From NCBI RefSeq assembly GCF_000266945.1, contig NC_018025.1, forward strand, positions 4,778,001 through 4,842,000: 64,000 nucleotides of DNA. Direction: 5' to 3'. Positions 1 to 8,467 of the stretch are shown here, one piece after another; within the stretch, counting starts at the first letter, position 1; each line of letters opens with the position of its first letter. The translations under genes were made by a program, and so were the position numbers. The notes below the pieces were generated by a model. It was not told the origin of the DNA and searched no databases. It worked only from the letters and a program-made list of their open reading frames with translations. This DNA comes from Desulfomonile tiedjei DSM 6799. Lineage in GTDB: Bacteria > Desulfobacterota > Desulfomonilia > Desulfomonilales > Desulfomonilaceae.

Positions 1-483
1 GTTTTCAACACCTCTTGCCTGTGCTGCTTTGAGTGTTGCGGCAACCGTCGGAATAGTCGTCTCGAAGCCTACCCCCAGAAAAACGGCCGGTCTCGGCAAC
101 TGCGACAATGCAACTTCGATAGAATCCAGAGGTGAATATATAACTCTAACGGAGCCGCCTTCGGAGCGCCACGAAGCGAGCGATCCGGTTGAACCGGGGA
201 CTCGCACGAGATCGCCGAAAGTCACCACAGTTGCGTCGTATTTTTTAGCCAGAAGTATCGCGTGATCTATGAAGTGCTTCTCCGTGACGCACACCGGGCA
301 ACCCGGCCCTGAAACCAGGCTGATGTTATCGGGAAAGAGACTCTTGAGGCCGGCGGCATGGATCGCCATGGTATGTGTACCGCATACTTCCATGAATCGC
401 ATGCGTTTCGCGTATTTTCCTGCCAGGTTCTTGATCTCTCGAACAAGCGCCTGTGCTGCTTGTTGTTCCTGGTTCGGAATCAC
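1..483 (-). CDS. hypD: Hydrogenase maturation protein HypD (3' part beyond window)
   Basis: HypD is the iron-sulfur scaffold on which, with HypC, the Fe(CN)2CO group of [NiFe] hydrogenases is assembled in the cytoplasm. About 161 codons are visible and the gene continues past base 1. Translation of the minus strand shows the family motifs in order: FMEVCGTHTMAIH, SGPGCPVCVTE with the CPVC cysteines, TFGDLVRVPGS, and GVGFETTIPTVAA. The likely start is a GTG at 481-483 that overlaps the hypC stop codon by four bases (GTGA), with GGAGGA just upstream, so translation is coupled to hypC. The family is usually about 360 residues, so a little under half is present. Identification is firm; the exact start is less so because the SD-to-GTG spacing is short. 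Confidence 0.93.
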   Translation of the reverse strand, partial: MIPNQEQQAAQALVREIKNLAGKYAKRMRFMEVCGTHTMAIHAAGLKSLFPDNISLVSGPGCPVCVTEKHFIDHAILLAKKYDATVVTFGDLVRVPGSTGSLASWRSEGGSVRVIYSPLDSIEVALSQLPRPAVFLGVGFETTIPTVAATLKAAQARGVEN

Positions 484-719
484 GCATCCTCCATATTTGC
501 AGTGGCAGCGGCCAGCTCTCGGAAAAGATCCAGGCGTATCGCCGCTTCCTGCTCGTCCAGCACTTCAATGCCGAAACCTGCATGTACGATCAAATAATCG
601 CCAATTTGGGCGTGAGGAAGCATGGCAAGGCTCACGTCAATCTTCACGCCTCCGGAATCGACCTTGCCGATTCCTTCTCCGGTGAGTTCTACCAGTTTCA
701 TGGGAACAGCCAAACACAT
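480..719 (-). CDS. hypC: Hydrogenase assembly chaperone HypC
   Basis: Small chaperone (79 residues, normal for HypC/HybG) that carries the iron-cyanide-carbonyl unit with HypD and delivers it to the large subunit of a [NiFe] hydrogenase. The N-terminus MCLAVPMK contains the essential Cys2, and the core ISLAMLP-type segment is present as VSLAMLPHAQIGDYLIVHAGFGIEVL. A GAGGTAAC ribosome site lies just upstream of the ATG. It overlaps hypD by four bases. hypF lies upstream on the same strand but is separated by an IS110 element in the opposite orientation, so hypC-hypD may now depend on their own promoter. No hydrogenase structural genes are in this window. Confidence 0.95.
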   Translation of the reverse strand: MCLAVPMKLVELTGEGIGKVDSGGVKIDVSLAMLPHAQIGDYLIVHAGFGIEVLDEQEAAIRLDLFRELAAATANMEDA

Positions 720-817
720 CTTGTTACCTCAACGAGTATCCATTCAAAATGGTGTGATTGCCACAGTTATAGCATGCATAATCTCTGACCTTTTGAACAC
801 CCTACCTTTTATGAGAA

Positions 818-838
818 ACGGTAGGGGCCGGCGTCCCT
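818..838. repeat. Left fragment of a palindromic repeat split by the IS110 element
   Basis: The stretch GGTAGGGGCCGGCGTCCCT is the left arm of the dispersed palindrome found intact at 18441-18470 and 49865-49888. It stops at core dinucleotide CT (837-838), where the insertion sequence begins. The matching right arm starts at 2114. Bases 720-817 hold no other gene. Confidence 0.8.
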
Positions 839-937
839 TGTATGTTTCTGTCCATGAAGTACTGAATCTCTGGAACCGGTACCGAGCTGAGGGGAGGGGC
901 TGATACTGGATCAATGATACGAGGTACTTCAAAAAAT

Positions 938-1147
938 AGGACTCTTGGTTGCCAAGATATAAGAGTCCTGATAGAGGGGGGATGCACGTCTGTCAGACTC
1001 TCTGCAGGAGTCGGGCAGAGGCACCGGTAGATCGTTCGTCCCTTGGTCCTCTGAGACTGCCCGGCAGCTGGATCACCGGAGGCCTTCGTGTAAAAAGCCC
1101 GAACAGTCGCCTGGACTCGTTGAGAAGTCCGTATCCACAAGGGTGGG
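938..1147 (+). ncRNA. Candidate bridge RNA of IS110 element, copy 1
   Basis: Known biology: IS110 elements encode a structured guide RNA in the left end, with a target-binding loop followed by a donor-binding loop. Seen here: a 9-bp hairpin (938-946 with 961-969). Then CGTCCCT at 1037-1043, identical to the left target plus core (GG-CGTCCCT). Then CCGGCAG at 1061-1067, the reverse complement of the right target CTGCCGG. Then ACAGTCGC at 1103-1110, identical to the element's right end (2107-2114). Then ACAAG at 1137-1141, the reverse complement of CTTGT at the element's left end (837-841). This order and polarity fit the published IS621 arrangement. Ends are approximate and no fold was computed. 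Caveat: the target and the CCGGCAG segment are both GC-rich palindromic DNA. Confidence 0.72.
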
Positions 1148-2098
1148 ATGTTACACATGCATGAAGAAGTTTTTGTTGGCATAGATATCTCTAAAGATCA
1201 GTTGGATGCGCATGTGCTGCCAAAAGGCATGCACACCACCGTCAAGAATGACACTCAAGGCATCGACTCGCTGATTGAGATCCTCCACGCAGAGACCCCC
1301 ATGGTAATCGTGATGGAAGCCACCGGAGGCTACGAGATAACCGTTGCGGCCCAGTTAGGTCTCGCCGGCCTGCCGATCGCTGTCGTCAACCCTGGTCAGG
1401 TGCGGGACTTTGCTAAAGGCATCGGAAAACTCGCCAAGACAGACGCCATCGATGCTTATGTGCTGGCACGCTTTGCCCAAACGGTTAGGCCCATACCGAA
1501 GCCGCTGCCAACGGAGGACGAAAAGCAAATCAAGGAACTCGTAACACGTCGAAAGCAGCTTGTTGATTTGCGTGCATCAGAAAAGAATCGCCTCCATCGA
1601 GCCCGTTCCAATCGCGTGCAGCGCAGCATTCAAACGGTCATAGCAGCCCTAGATAAGGAAATCGAAGACATCGATAAAGATGTCGATGACCTTATCAGGA
1701 AATCGCCTCTGTGGCGTGAAACAGAGGAACTCCTCCGAACCTTCAAAGGCGTGGGCCCCATAACTGCCAGAGTGCTCATGGCAAAACTGCCCGAACTGGG
1801 ACATGTCAGCCGTCATGAAATCAGTCGCCTCGTCGGCCTGGCGCCTCTCAACAAAGACAGCGGAAAGAAGAAAGGCAAGCGCGAGATTTCGGGTGGACGG
1901 GCGGATGTACGCTCAACCCTGTATATGGCTGCAGTCGCGGCCATAACGTCCAATGTAGTCATCAAGCCTTTCTATCAACGCCTCATTGAGGCTGGAAAAC
2001 CTTTCAAGGTTGCCATCACGGCTTGTATGCGTAAGATGATCGTCATCCTAAACGCAATGCTCAAGAAAAAACAGCCTTTCCAGGTAGTTTTTCCTTGA
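1148..2098 (+). CDS. IS110-family transposase (bridge-RNA-guided recombinase), copy 1
   Basis: Recombinase of 316 residues. The N-terminal RuvC-like DEDD domain shows GIDISKDQ (D13), VIVMEATGGYE (E57) and KTDAIDAYVLARFA (D99, D102). A coiled linker follows (about 125-190), then the C-terminal Transposase_20 domain with FKGVGPITARVL and the motif DSGKKKGKREISGGRADVR, whose S238 is the likely catalytic serine. The start is ATG 1148 or ATG 1157; GGGTGGG precedes. The gene is the only one in the element and directly follows the putative guide RNA. The protein is identical to the copy at 62679-63629, and no lesion is visible, so it should be active. Confidence 0.96.
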   Translation: MLHMHEEVFVGIDISKDQLDAHVLPKGMHTTVKNDTQGIDSLIEILHAETPMVIVMEATGGYEITVAAQLGLAGLPIAVVNPGQVRDFAKGIGKLAKTDAIDAYVLARFAQTVRPIPKPLPTEDEKQIKELVTRRKQLVDLRASEKNRLHRARSNRVQRSIQTVIAALDKEIEDIDKDVDDLIRKSPLWRETEELLRTFKGVGPITARVLMAKLPELGHVSRHEISRLVGLAPLNKDSGKKKGKREISGGRADVRSTLYMAAVAAITSNVVIKPFYQRLIEAGKPFKVAITACMRKMIVILNAMLKKKQPFQVVFP

Positions 2099-2113
2099 CA
2101 AGAAACACAGTCG

Positions 2114-2179
2114 CTGCCGGGCCGAACTGGTCGATTTGTTCTGAGAAATGTGCCGGCACGGAGGCACGGCACCCACCAG
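2114..2179. repeat. Right fragment of the palindromic repeat split by the IS
   Basis: Directly after the IS comes CTGCCGGGCC, then a spacer, then the second hairpin of the dispersed repeat, TGTGCCGGCACGGAGGCACGGCACCCACCA. The same bipartite arrangement occurs at 18441-18530, 49862-49948 and 62590-62663. The stretch 2180-2303 continues with related repeat sequence (AAAAATTCTGACATT) and contains no gene. Confidence 0.8.
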
Positions 2180-2303
2180 TTTTCGAGAAGCGCTTTTCGC
2201 AATCGGACAAAAATTCTGACATTCCTATATACGGATTGTGCAATTGCTTGTCTTTCGCTTACGCAGGCGCCGACAGGATGCAAAGAACCGCCATTACCCG
2301 TTT

Positions 2304-4631
2304 CTAAGCCAATCTCGAAAGCGCTGACAAGGCCTGCCCTGCTGCAATTCCTCCATCGTTGGGCGGTATGGAACTATGCAGGAGCGCGTGCAGATTCGTC
2401 TCACGCAGCAGTTCCACGGTGCGCTCCGTAAGTAGCTTATTCTGAAAACATCCGCCGGTGAGCCCCACCGTTTCCAGCCCGGTCCGCTGTGAAAACTCCA
2501 GGAGAGCACGGGTGATCAGCCGAGCCATACTGTTATGGAAGCGAGCCGCAATACGGCTCTGTGCCGTTCCGGAGAGCATATCCCGTGCAGCTTCCATAAT
2601 CAAGGCTGCGCTGTCTGCGATGAGGGGGTCGTCTCCAAGAAAACGAATGGGATATTCGCCGGTTTCGTGAGGATCAGCCAGCGCTTCCAGCCACATTGCC
2701 GCTTGTCCTTCGAAGGTTACGTGCCTATGAAATCCCGCAACAGCGGCAGCAGCGTCGAAGAGACGCCCCGCTGACGAGGTGTAAGGCGAATTCAACCTTT
2801 TCCGTACTGCTTCCAACCAGAGTGGCGCCTTGTTGATATGCGATCCCAGAAGCGGGCCGAATTCAGACCGCAATTCCCCATCTTGAGCAAGTAAACCTGC
2901 TAGTATGCGGATGGGTTCCCGAATTGCAGCTTCCCCACCCGGAAGCGGAAACAGGCTCAGATGCCCTGCTCTGCTAAAATTTCTCCGGTCCGCGATGAGA
3001 AATTCCCCGCCCCAGATGGTTCCATCCGTGCCGTAACCTGTCCCGTCAAAGACAGCAAAAATAGCAGGGCCGGATAATCCATGCTGAAACAACAGGCTGA
3101 CAGCATGCGCATGATGATGGAAGACTTCATCCACAACAAGTTCCGTTTCGGAAGCCAGGGTGCTGCTGAAATACTCGGGATGCGGGTCCACTGCGACTAT
3201 TCCGGGCTCAGCCTCAAGGTATTCTGTAAGAACTCGAACTGACTGGAGAAAATAATCCTGTCCCACAGGAGAAGCCAAATCGCCCACATGGGGACCCGGT
3301 ACGAGCCGGTCGCCTTTAATCACCGCAGCGGCATTTTTGAGATCTCCACCCGCCGCCAGAATCACGGGAGCCAAGGAGTCATCCTTTTCATTCAAGCCTG
3401 ACCCGATCCGTGGCACCCTGAATTCGCCGGGAACCAGACCTCTGGATCTTCTGAACACAGTCGGATTGCCTGCTATAACGCGAAGTATAGAATCATCGGT
3501 TCTGAGCACGATTTCCCTGTCGTGGAACAAAAATGCATCCACCAGATCGTGCAATCGATCGAGCGCTTCCTCATTGTCCCGGGCTATGGGCTCTTCGGAA
3601 CGATTACCGGAGGTCATCACCAGGACTTCAGGTCTGCGGTCCGGAGGAATATCCGGAGGACGAAACAGCAAATGATGAATCGGTGAATACGGAAGCATTA
3701 CTCCCAGCGTGCCCACAAATGGAGCAACATTTTCGGCGGTCTGTTCCGCGCCCTTCTGCATCAGCACAATCGGCGCCACTGGAGAAGTCAGCAGGTCCCT
3801 TTCGGATTCGGTTACTATGCAGTATCGTTCCACCGTCGCTATGTCAGGCATCATAACAGCAAAGGGTTTCTCCGCACGTCCTTTTCTCTGCCTGAGAAGA
3901 TCCACCGCCTCCGGATTCAGTGCATCGCAGGCCAGATGAAATCCTCCTATTCCTTTGATCCCGAGGACCTTTCCTCGCATGAGGAGTTCTACTGCCCGTG
4001 AAATCGGGTCTCCGGAAATCGGTTCGCCACCGGAATCGGTAAGCCAAAGCTTTGGCCCGCAATCCGGACAGCAATTGGTCTGGGAATGGAATCTGCGGTC
4101 TTCCGGTGTGGAGTATTCTGCTGCACACTGAGGACACATGGTAAAATCCGCCATGCTCGTACGTTCCCGATCGTACGGAAACGAGCGCACCACAGTAAAT
4201 CTCGGACCGCAGAGTGTGCAGGTAGTGAAAGGATACAAGAATCTGCGGTTTTCAGGATCGAACAGCTCTGACACGCATTCACCACAGGTAGCTGTATCGG
4301 GCGGAATAGGAGTAACCGTGCGTTCGCCTTGGATGCTCGCTTCTATGCGGAAATCCGACTCGCCTTTGGGAGGAACATCCTGAACCGTCGTGGCGTCGAT
4401 GCGACCGGGCAATGGAATGGCTTGGGTGAGTTCTTTGAGAAATCGATCGCACTGTGATTCAGGGCCTTCGATTTCAATCTGTACCCCCTGGGTGGTGTTC
4501 ACAACCCATCCCGCCAGGCGCAGCCGCAGAGCAACACGATAGACCGTCGGCCTGCAACCTATTCCCTGGAGAATACCTGTAAGAACTATGTGTTTTCGAA
4601 CCGTTCGAGGCATGGATTGATGGGACTTCAC
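2304..4631 (-). CDS. hypF: Carbamoyltransferase HypF (hydrogenase maturation)
   Basis: HypF makes a carbamoyl adenylate from carbamoyl phosphate and ATP and transfers the carbamoyl group to HypE, the source of the cyanide ligands of [NiFe] hydrogenase. The 775 residues carry the full order: an N-terminal acylphosphatase domain (LQGIGCRPTVYRVA near residue 20), two zinc-finger pairs (CGEC...CTLCG and CPQC...CCPDCG, about 115-190), a YrdC-like domain (KGIGGFHLACDA, MTSGNRSEEPIA), and a Kae1-like C-terminal domain (VFHHHAHAVSLL, FDGTGYGTDGTIWGGEF, GLTGGCFQNKLL). The start is a GTG at 4631 preceded by AAAGG. The acylphosphatase loop has Cys where Phe is usual (VQGVGFRP). Downstream partners hypC and hypD are separated by the IS. 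Confidence 0.96.
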   Translation of the reverse strand: MKSHQSMPRTVRKHIVLTGILQGIGCRPTVYRVALRLRLAGWVVNTTQGVQIEIEGPESQCDRFLKELTQAIPLPGRIDATTVQDVPPKGESDFRIEASIQGERTVTPIPPDTATCGECVSELFDPENRRFLYPFTTCTLCGPRFTVVRSFPYDRERTSMADFTMCPQCAAEYSTPEDRRFHSQTNCCPDCGPKLWLTDSGGEPISGDPISRAVELLMRGKVLGIKGIGGFHLACDALNPEAVDLLRQRKGRAEKPFAVMMPDIATVERYCIVTESERDLLTSPVAPIVLMQKGAEQTAENVAPFVGTLGVMLPYSPIHHLLFRPPDIPPDRRPEVLVMTSGNRSEEPIARDNEEALDRLHDLVDAFLFHDREIVLRTDDSILRVIAGNPTVFRRSRGLVPGEFRVPRIGSGLNEKDDSLAPVILAAGGDLKNAAAVIKGDRLVPGPHVGDLASPVGQDYFLQSVRVLTEYLEAEPGIVAVDPHPEYFSSTLASETELVVDEVFHHHAHAVSLLFQHGLSGPAIFAVFDGTGYGTDGTIWGGEFLIADRRNFSRAGHLSLFPLPGGEAAIREPIRILAGLLAQDGELRSEFGPLLGSHINKAPLWLEAVRKRLNSPYTSSAGRLFDAAAAVAGFHRHVTFEGQAAMWLEALADPHETGEYPIRFLGDDPLIADSAALIMEAARDMLSGTAQSRIAARFHNSMARLITRALLEFSQRTGLETVGLTGGCFQNKLLTERTVELLRETNLHALLHSSIPPNDGGIAAGQALSALSRLA

Positions 4632-5073
4632 CTAACGCGCCTTTCGCTTTTCGCCTATAAAACTATCAATTTTCAGGGAAAAACGGAAGGGGGGAAGGCG
4701 TATCGGATTTTCTTAGAATTGTGAAAAGCACAGCGATCCCTGAGCTCGCAGGATAATCTCCAGACTCAAGCACCTCATTTCAGGCGATTGCTTCTTCGCT
4801 CGTAATGACAGGCATTCAGACGTTCTGGCATCGACGATGCGGTTCGCTTTGCTCACCGGCATCCTGCGTACTCAGACAAAATACCTCTCATACTATTTCG
4901 CAATTATGCATATAAGATGGCGCAGGCTGAGGTGTTCTAAGCGGAGTGATTAGACGGCTTTGCGTCGTCCGGAGCGAAGGATACCTCCAGCCTGCCAGAT
5001 TACAAAAAGAAAAGCGAATCGGTATCAAACCACCACCCGAGACTGAGCCTTACATCCAAATGCAAAAAAACGG
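4632..5073. other. Intergenic region between divergent hypF and trp operon
   Basis: I find no gene here. It must hold the hypF promoter on the minus strand. The stretch 4783-4810 (GATTGCTTCTTCGCTCGTAATGACA) is a copy of a dispersed motif that also occurs at 20770-20800 and 20944-20980. The remainder has no obvious motif. Confidence 0.6.
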
Positions 5074-5102
5074 TTGACAAAATTTCCGTTGTTCTTTACC
5101 CT
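5074..5102 (+). promoter_or_regulatory. Promoter of the trp operon
   Basis: TTGACA at 5074-5079 and TACCCT at 5097-5102 are separated by 17 bases, a good sigma-70-type match in the -35 box and a fair one in the -10 box. Transcription would begin near 5109, just ahead of the leader peptide. I did not identify an operator. Confidence 0.7.
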
Positions 5103-5124
5103 GAACAATCACAGGTGGAACTCC

Positions 5125-5199
5125 ATGATACCCTTATGCAACCTCAACAATTGGTGGTGGTGCTGGATAAAACGAACACGGGAGGTCTGCCTGTTTTGA
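5125..5199 (+). CDS. trpL: trp operon leader peptide
   Basis: A 24-codon reading frame too short for ordinary gene calling. Its middle reads NNWWWCWIK, with Trp at positions 10, 11, 12 and 14. AGGTGG at 5113-5118 provides a ribosome site at good spacing, and the frame ends TGA at 5197-5199. Four Trp codons in five, placed between the trp promoter and a terminator hairpin upstream of trpE, is the signature of a ribosome-mediated transcription attenuator: stalling at the Trp codons when Trp-tRNA is scarce should favour the antiterminator. The peptide itself has no expected function. Confidence 0.9.
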   Translation: MIPLCNLNNWWWCWIKRTREVCLF

Positions 5200-5277
5200 T
5201 GACGGACGTATAAAACACTGTAAATAACAGAACCGAATTCAAGAAAAGGCCATGGGCAGACAGCCCATGGCTTTTTT
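5185..5277 (+). terminator. trp attenuator: antiterminator and intrinsic terminator
   Basis: The terminator is a perfect 9-bp stem (5249-5257 with 5263-5271, GCCATGGGC/GCCCATGGC), a 5-base loop and a T6 run at 5272-5277. The competing antiterminator pairs GTCTGCC (5185-5191) with GGCAGAC (5255-5261), seven Watson-Crick pairs plus two wobble pairs. It lies just downstream of the Trp codons, so a ribosome stalled at 5152-5166 would leave it free. Upstream in-frame ATGs of trpE at 5252 and 5267 lie inside or at the edge of this hairpin and are not credible starts. Confidence 0.85.
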
Positions 5278-5323
5278 GCGTTCTGCACCGGAACAAATGC
5301 GAATCGCTATGAAAGGCCTGGAA

Positions 5324-6814
5324 ATGATCACACCCGATTTCACCGAATTTGAGAGACTCAGCGTCGCCGGCAATCTCATCCCCATGTGCACCGAGATACC
5401 CGGGGATTTGAATACTCCGGTTTCCGCGTTCATGAAGATCGATGATGGGAAAAGCTCTTTTCTCCTGGAAAGCGTCGAAGGTGGCGAACGCTGGGCACGA
5501 TATTCCTGTCTTGGCGCACAGCCGAGAACGATCGTCAGAGCTAAACAAGGTCGGATCGAAATTACCAGGGACAACGGTACAACGGAACAGGCGGTTTCAG
5601 ACGATCCCACAAGAATCGTCAGAAAGCTGCTGGATGAATTCAAGCCGGTCCGAGTGCCAGGAGTGCCCGAGTTTTTCGGCGGAGCAATCGGATTCCTGGG
5701 CTATGACATGGTGCGTCACTTTGAACGTATTCCCCGTCTCTCCCGTCCGGATCTCGGATTTTACGATGCATGTTTCATGCTTACCCGAGACATGGTCCTC
5801 TTCGATAATCTCGAACACAAGATCATGCTGATGACTGCGGTAAACCCCGAAGAACATGCTTCACTCCCGGCAGCTTACGAGCATGGACTCCAGAGGCTCC
5901 AGGATCTCAAGGATAAGCTCGACGGCCCCATTCCCATGCGCCCCGCTCAGGAAGGCTGCACCAACGGCAACGATTTTCAATCCACTATTTCCAAGGAGGA
6001 TTTCGAAAAGATGGTCCTTGTGGCCAAAGAGCACATAGTGGCCGGGGACATCATTCAGGTGGTCCTGTCTCAAAGATTCCAGGGACATATCGATTACGAT
6101 CCTGTGGACGTGTACAGAGGGCTCCGCATCGTCAACCCCTCGCCGTACATGTTCTTCCTCCGTTTTGGCGACGAAGTCCTGGCGGGTTCGTCACCAGAGG
6201 TCATGGTTCGGCTGCGTGATGGAAATGCAGTGGTACGACCCATTGCCGGGACTCGGCCCAGAGGTGAATCACCGGAGCACGACGCCGAATTGGAAAGGGA
6301 GCTTCTGAACGATGAGAAGGAATTGGCCGAACACGTGATGCTGGTCGACCTCGCTAGAAACGACCTCGGACGCATAGCCCGTCCGGGGACGGTCCGAGTG
6401 GATGAGTTCAAGATCGTCGAACGCTATTCGCATGTGATGCACATGGTCTCGAACGTTCGAGCAGCCGTTGCTGACGGTTACGACGCCTTTGACGTGCTCC
6501 GGGCAACATTTCCCGCAGGAACACTCTCCGGCGCTCCCAAGATTAGGGCCATGGAGATTATCGAATACCTGGAACCGGAACATCGGGGCCCGTACGGAGG
6601 GTGCGCCGGGTACTTCTCCTATTCCGGGGCCATGGACATGGGCATCACGATTCGGACCGTCACGATGAAAGGTTCCACTGCATACTTCCAGTCCGGGGCT
6701 GGAATTGTCGCCGATTCGGTCCCGGAGCTGGAATACCTCGAAACGCTCAAAAAAGCCGAAGCAATGAAAAAAGCACTGAAAATGGCTTCAAACCTGAATG
6801 GGAGGCTCAAATGA
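5324..6814 (+). CDS. trpE: Anthranilate synthase component I (TrpE)
   Basis: Converts chorismate to anthranilate using ammonia supplied by TrpG; first step of tryptophan synthesis, cytoplasmic. I chose ATG 5324 (496 residues) because the resulting N-terminus [12 protein letters not shown] matches the family; the open frame extends back to 5252 but that runs into the attenuator. [15 protein letters not shown] (about residue 42-56) carries the LLES motif of the Trp feedback site. The chorismate-binding domain shows [41 protein letters not shown]-type sequence, [18 protein letters not shown] and [14 protein letters not shown]. It overlaps trpG by four bases (ATGA). Confidence 0.97.
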   Translation: MITPDFTEFERLSVAGNLIPMCTEIPGDLNTPVSAFMKIDDGKSSFLLESVEGGERWARYSCLGAQPRTIVRAKQGRIEITRDNGTTEQAVSDDPTRIVRKLLDEFKPVRVPGVPEFFGGAIGFLGYDMVRHFERIPRLSRPDLGFYDACFMLTRDMVLFDNLEHKIMLMTAVNPEEHASLPAAYEHGLQRLQDLKDKLDGPIPMRPAQEGCTNGNDFQSTISKEDFEKMVLVAKEHIVAGDIIQVVLSQRFQGHIDYDPVDVYRGLRIVNPSPYMFFLRFGDEVLAGSSPEVMVRLRDGNAVVRPIAGTRPRGESPEHDAELERELLNDEKELAEHVMLVDLARNDLGRIARPGTVRVDEFKIVERYSHVMHMVSNVRAAVADGYDAFDVLRATFPAGTLSGAPKIRAMEIIEYLEPEHRGPYGGCAGYFSYSGAMDMGITIRTVTMKGSTAYFQSGAGIVADSVPELEYLETLKKAEAMKKALKMASNLNGRLK

Positions 6815-7470
6815 TTCTGGTTATAGATAATTACGATTCCTTCACTTTTAATCTTGTTCAGTATTTCCAGGAACTTGGAAAGGAAGTCCAGGTGCTGCGC
6901 AATGATAAGGTCAGCCTGAAGCAAATTGTGGAATCCGACCCTGAGGCAGTGGTGATCTCTCCCGGCCCGGGCGGACCGGAAGAGGCGGGGATTTCGCTTG
7001 ATGTGATCAAGGGTCTTGGTGACCGCATTCCGATACTCGGGGTTTGTCTCGGACACCAGGCTATAGCCGCTGCTTTCGGCGGCAAAGTGGTGAGAGCTTC
7101 ACGGCTTATGCACGGGAAAACCTCCCCCGTATTTACCAAAGGCACAGGGTTGTTCTTCGGGATGGAAATCCCTTTTGACGCGTGCCGTTACCACAGCCTC
7201 ATTGTGGATGAGGAGAGCCTGCCATCCTGCCTTGAAATCACCGCATGTACCGACAGGGACGAGATCATGGGAATCAGGCACACAGAGTTTCCCATTGAGG
7301 GAGTGCAGTTTCACCCGGAGTCCATTCTTACTCCGGACGGCAAACGGATACTTTCTAACTTCTTAGAAATGACTCGGGATTTTCACGAGAAGAAGGCCAA
7401 CGGGAATTCGGGCAAACACATATTCGGAACACCTGAAATGGAGAGGGAACATGCTCAAAGAAGCAATTAA
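6811..7470 (+). CDS. trpG: Anthranilate synthase glutamine amidotransferase (TrpG)
   Basis: Class I glutamine amidotransferase subunit (219 residues) that hydrolyses glutamine and channels ammonia to TrpE. ATG 6811 is preceded by GGAGG at 6801-6805; the longer open frame starting at 6601 is only overlap with trpE. Visible motifs are the N-terminus [29 protein letters not shown], the catalytic cysteine in [10 protein letters not shown], and the His/Glu pair in GVQFHPESI. The last 20 bases overlap the start of trpD. I see no sign that it doubles as PabA. Confidence 0.96.
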   Translation: MILVIDNYDSFTFNLVQYFQELGKEVQVLRNDKVSLKQIVESDPEAVVISPGPGGPEEAGISLDVIKGLGDRIPILGVCLGHQAIAAAFGGKVVRASRLMHGKTSPVFTKGTGLFFGMEIPFDACRYHSLIVDEESLPSCLEITACTDRDEIMGIRHTEFPIEGVQFHPESILTPDGKRILSNFLEMTRDFHEKKANGNSGKHIFGTPEMEREHAQRSN

Positions 7471-8467
7471 GAAAGCCACTGCAAAGGAAAATCTTACTCG
7501 GCAGGAATCCGAGGAGGCTATGGAAGAAATCATGGCCGGCCAGGCTACCGGCGCTCAGATCGGAGCTTTTCTGACCGCGTTGAAGATGAAAGGAGAGACC
7601 GTGGATGAAATCACCGGGGCTGCCACGGTAATGCGTCGGAAAGCTCGCCCGGTCGAACTGGATCTCATGGAGGCTCCGCTTATCGACACCTGCGGAACCG
7701 GAGGCGACGGGACCGGCACATTCAACATTTCAACCACGGTCGCTTTCATTCTTGCCGGAGCAGGAGTTCGGGTGGCAAAACACGGAAACAGATCGGTTTC
7801 CAGTTCCTGCGGAAGCGCTGATGTGCTCGGAGAATTGGGAGCTAACCTCGACCATACTCCGGAAGAAGTGAGCCGATGTATTCGAGATACCGGATTCGGT
7901 TTTCTGTTTGCTCCGATGTTTCATGTGGCCATGAAGCACGCTGCCGGTCCACGACGGGAAATGGGTATTCGTACTCTGTTCAACGTGCTCGGACCGCTCA
8001 CGAATCCCGCGGGCGCGTCCTGCCAGTTGGTGGGTGTCTACGATCCGGCCCTCACGGAACCCATTGCCTACGCGCTTCAGGGACTTGGCATCGAATCGGC
8101 AATCGTTGCGCACGGGATGGACGGGCTGGACGAAATCTCGTTGTCCTCGGTGACCAAGATTTCTCGTCTTCACAAGGAGACTGTGACCACCACCTATTTC
8201 GATCCTGCTGAACTGGGGATGGAGAAGTGCCCTCTTGAGGCAGTGAAAGGCGGAAATGCAAAAGAAAACGCCGTACACCTTCTGAACGTATTGGAAGGAA
8301 AACCGGGTCCCCGGAGAGATATAGCTCTCATAAACGCAGCCGCTGCATGCATTGTTGCCGATAAAGCAGGGGATATGGCCGAAGGGCTTGAAGTGGCTAG
8401 GAAAGCAGTGGATTCAGGGGCAGCTCGCCGGAAACTGGACGAATTCCTTGCCTTCGGGAGTGCGTGA
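7451..8467 (+). CDS. trpD: Anthranilate phosphoribosyltransferase (TrpD)
   Basis: Transfers phosphoribose from PRPP to anthranilate, the second step of the pathway. Its 338 residues are normal for the family. It shows the glycine-rich PRPP motif [17 protein letters not shown] (about 76-92), [21 protein letters not shown], and [37 protein letters not shown]. The start overlaps the end of trpG by 20 bases, with GAGAGGG as ribosome site. The stop overlaps the trpC start by one base. Confidence 0.97.
   Translation: MLKEAIKKATAKENLTRQESEEAMEEIMAGQATGAQIGAFLTALKMKGETVDEITGAATVMRRKARPVELDLMEAPLIDTCGTGGDGTGTFNISTTVAFILAGAGVRVAKHGNRSVSSSCGSADVLGELGANLDHTPEEVSRCIRDTGFGFLFAPMFHVAMKHAAGPRREMGIRTLFNVLGPLTNPAGASCQLVGVYDPALTEPIAYALQGLGIESAIVAHGMDGLDEISLSSVTKISRLHKETVTTTYFDPAELGMEKCPLEAVKGGNAKENAVHLLNVLEGKPGPRRDIALINAAAACIVADKAGDMAEGLEVARKAVDSGAARRKLDEFLAFGSA

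Larger units (their letters stand above)
839..2115 (+). mobile_element. IS110-family insertion sequence, copy 1
   Basis: The element is bounded by a CT dinucleotide at both ends (837-838 and 2114-2115), so it can be drawn as 837-2113 or 839-2115, 1,277 bp. A second copy of exactly the same length lies inverted at 62662-63938. The transposase proteins and the 5' region are identical as far as I compared them. There are no long terminal inverted repeats and no target duplication beyond the CT core, as usual for IS110. Removing the element rejoins the palindrome GGCGTCC-CT-GCCGG. The layout is about 309 bp of non-coding left end, then the transposase, then 17 bp. It lies between hypF and hypC in the opposite orientation. 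Two identical copies imply recent movement. Confidence 0.93.

Noticed and set aside
949-1164. 71-codon open frame in the left end of the IS (and its copy at 63613-63828)
   Set aside because: It covers the putative bridge RNA, has no good ribosome site and no recognisable protein features; the sequence is better explained as non-coding.
5252-5323. Upstream extension of trpE
   Set aside because: It begins inside the attenuator hairpin; the family-like N-terminus starts at 5324.
6601-6810. Upstream extension of trpG
   Set aside because: It overlaps the 3' end of trpE in another frame; ATG 6811 has GGAGG at the right distance and gives the normal N-terminus.
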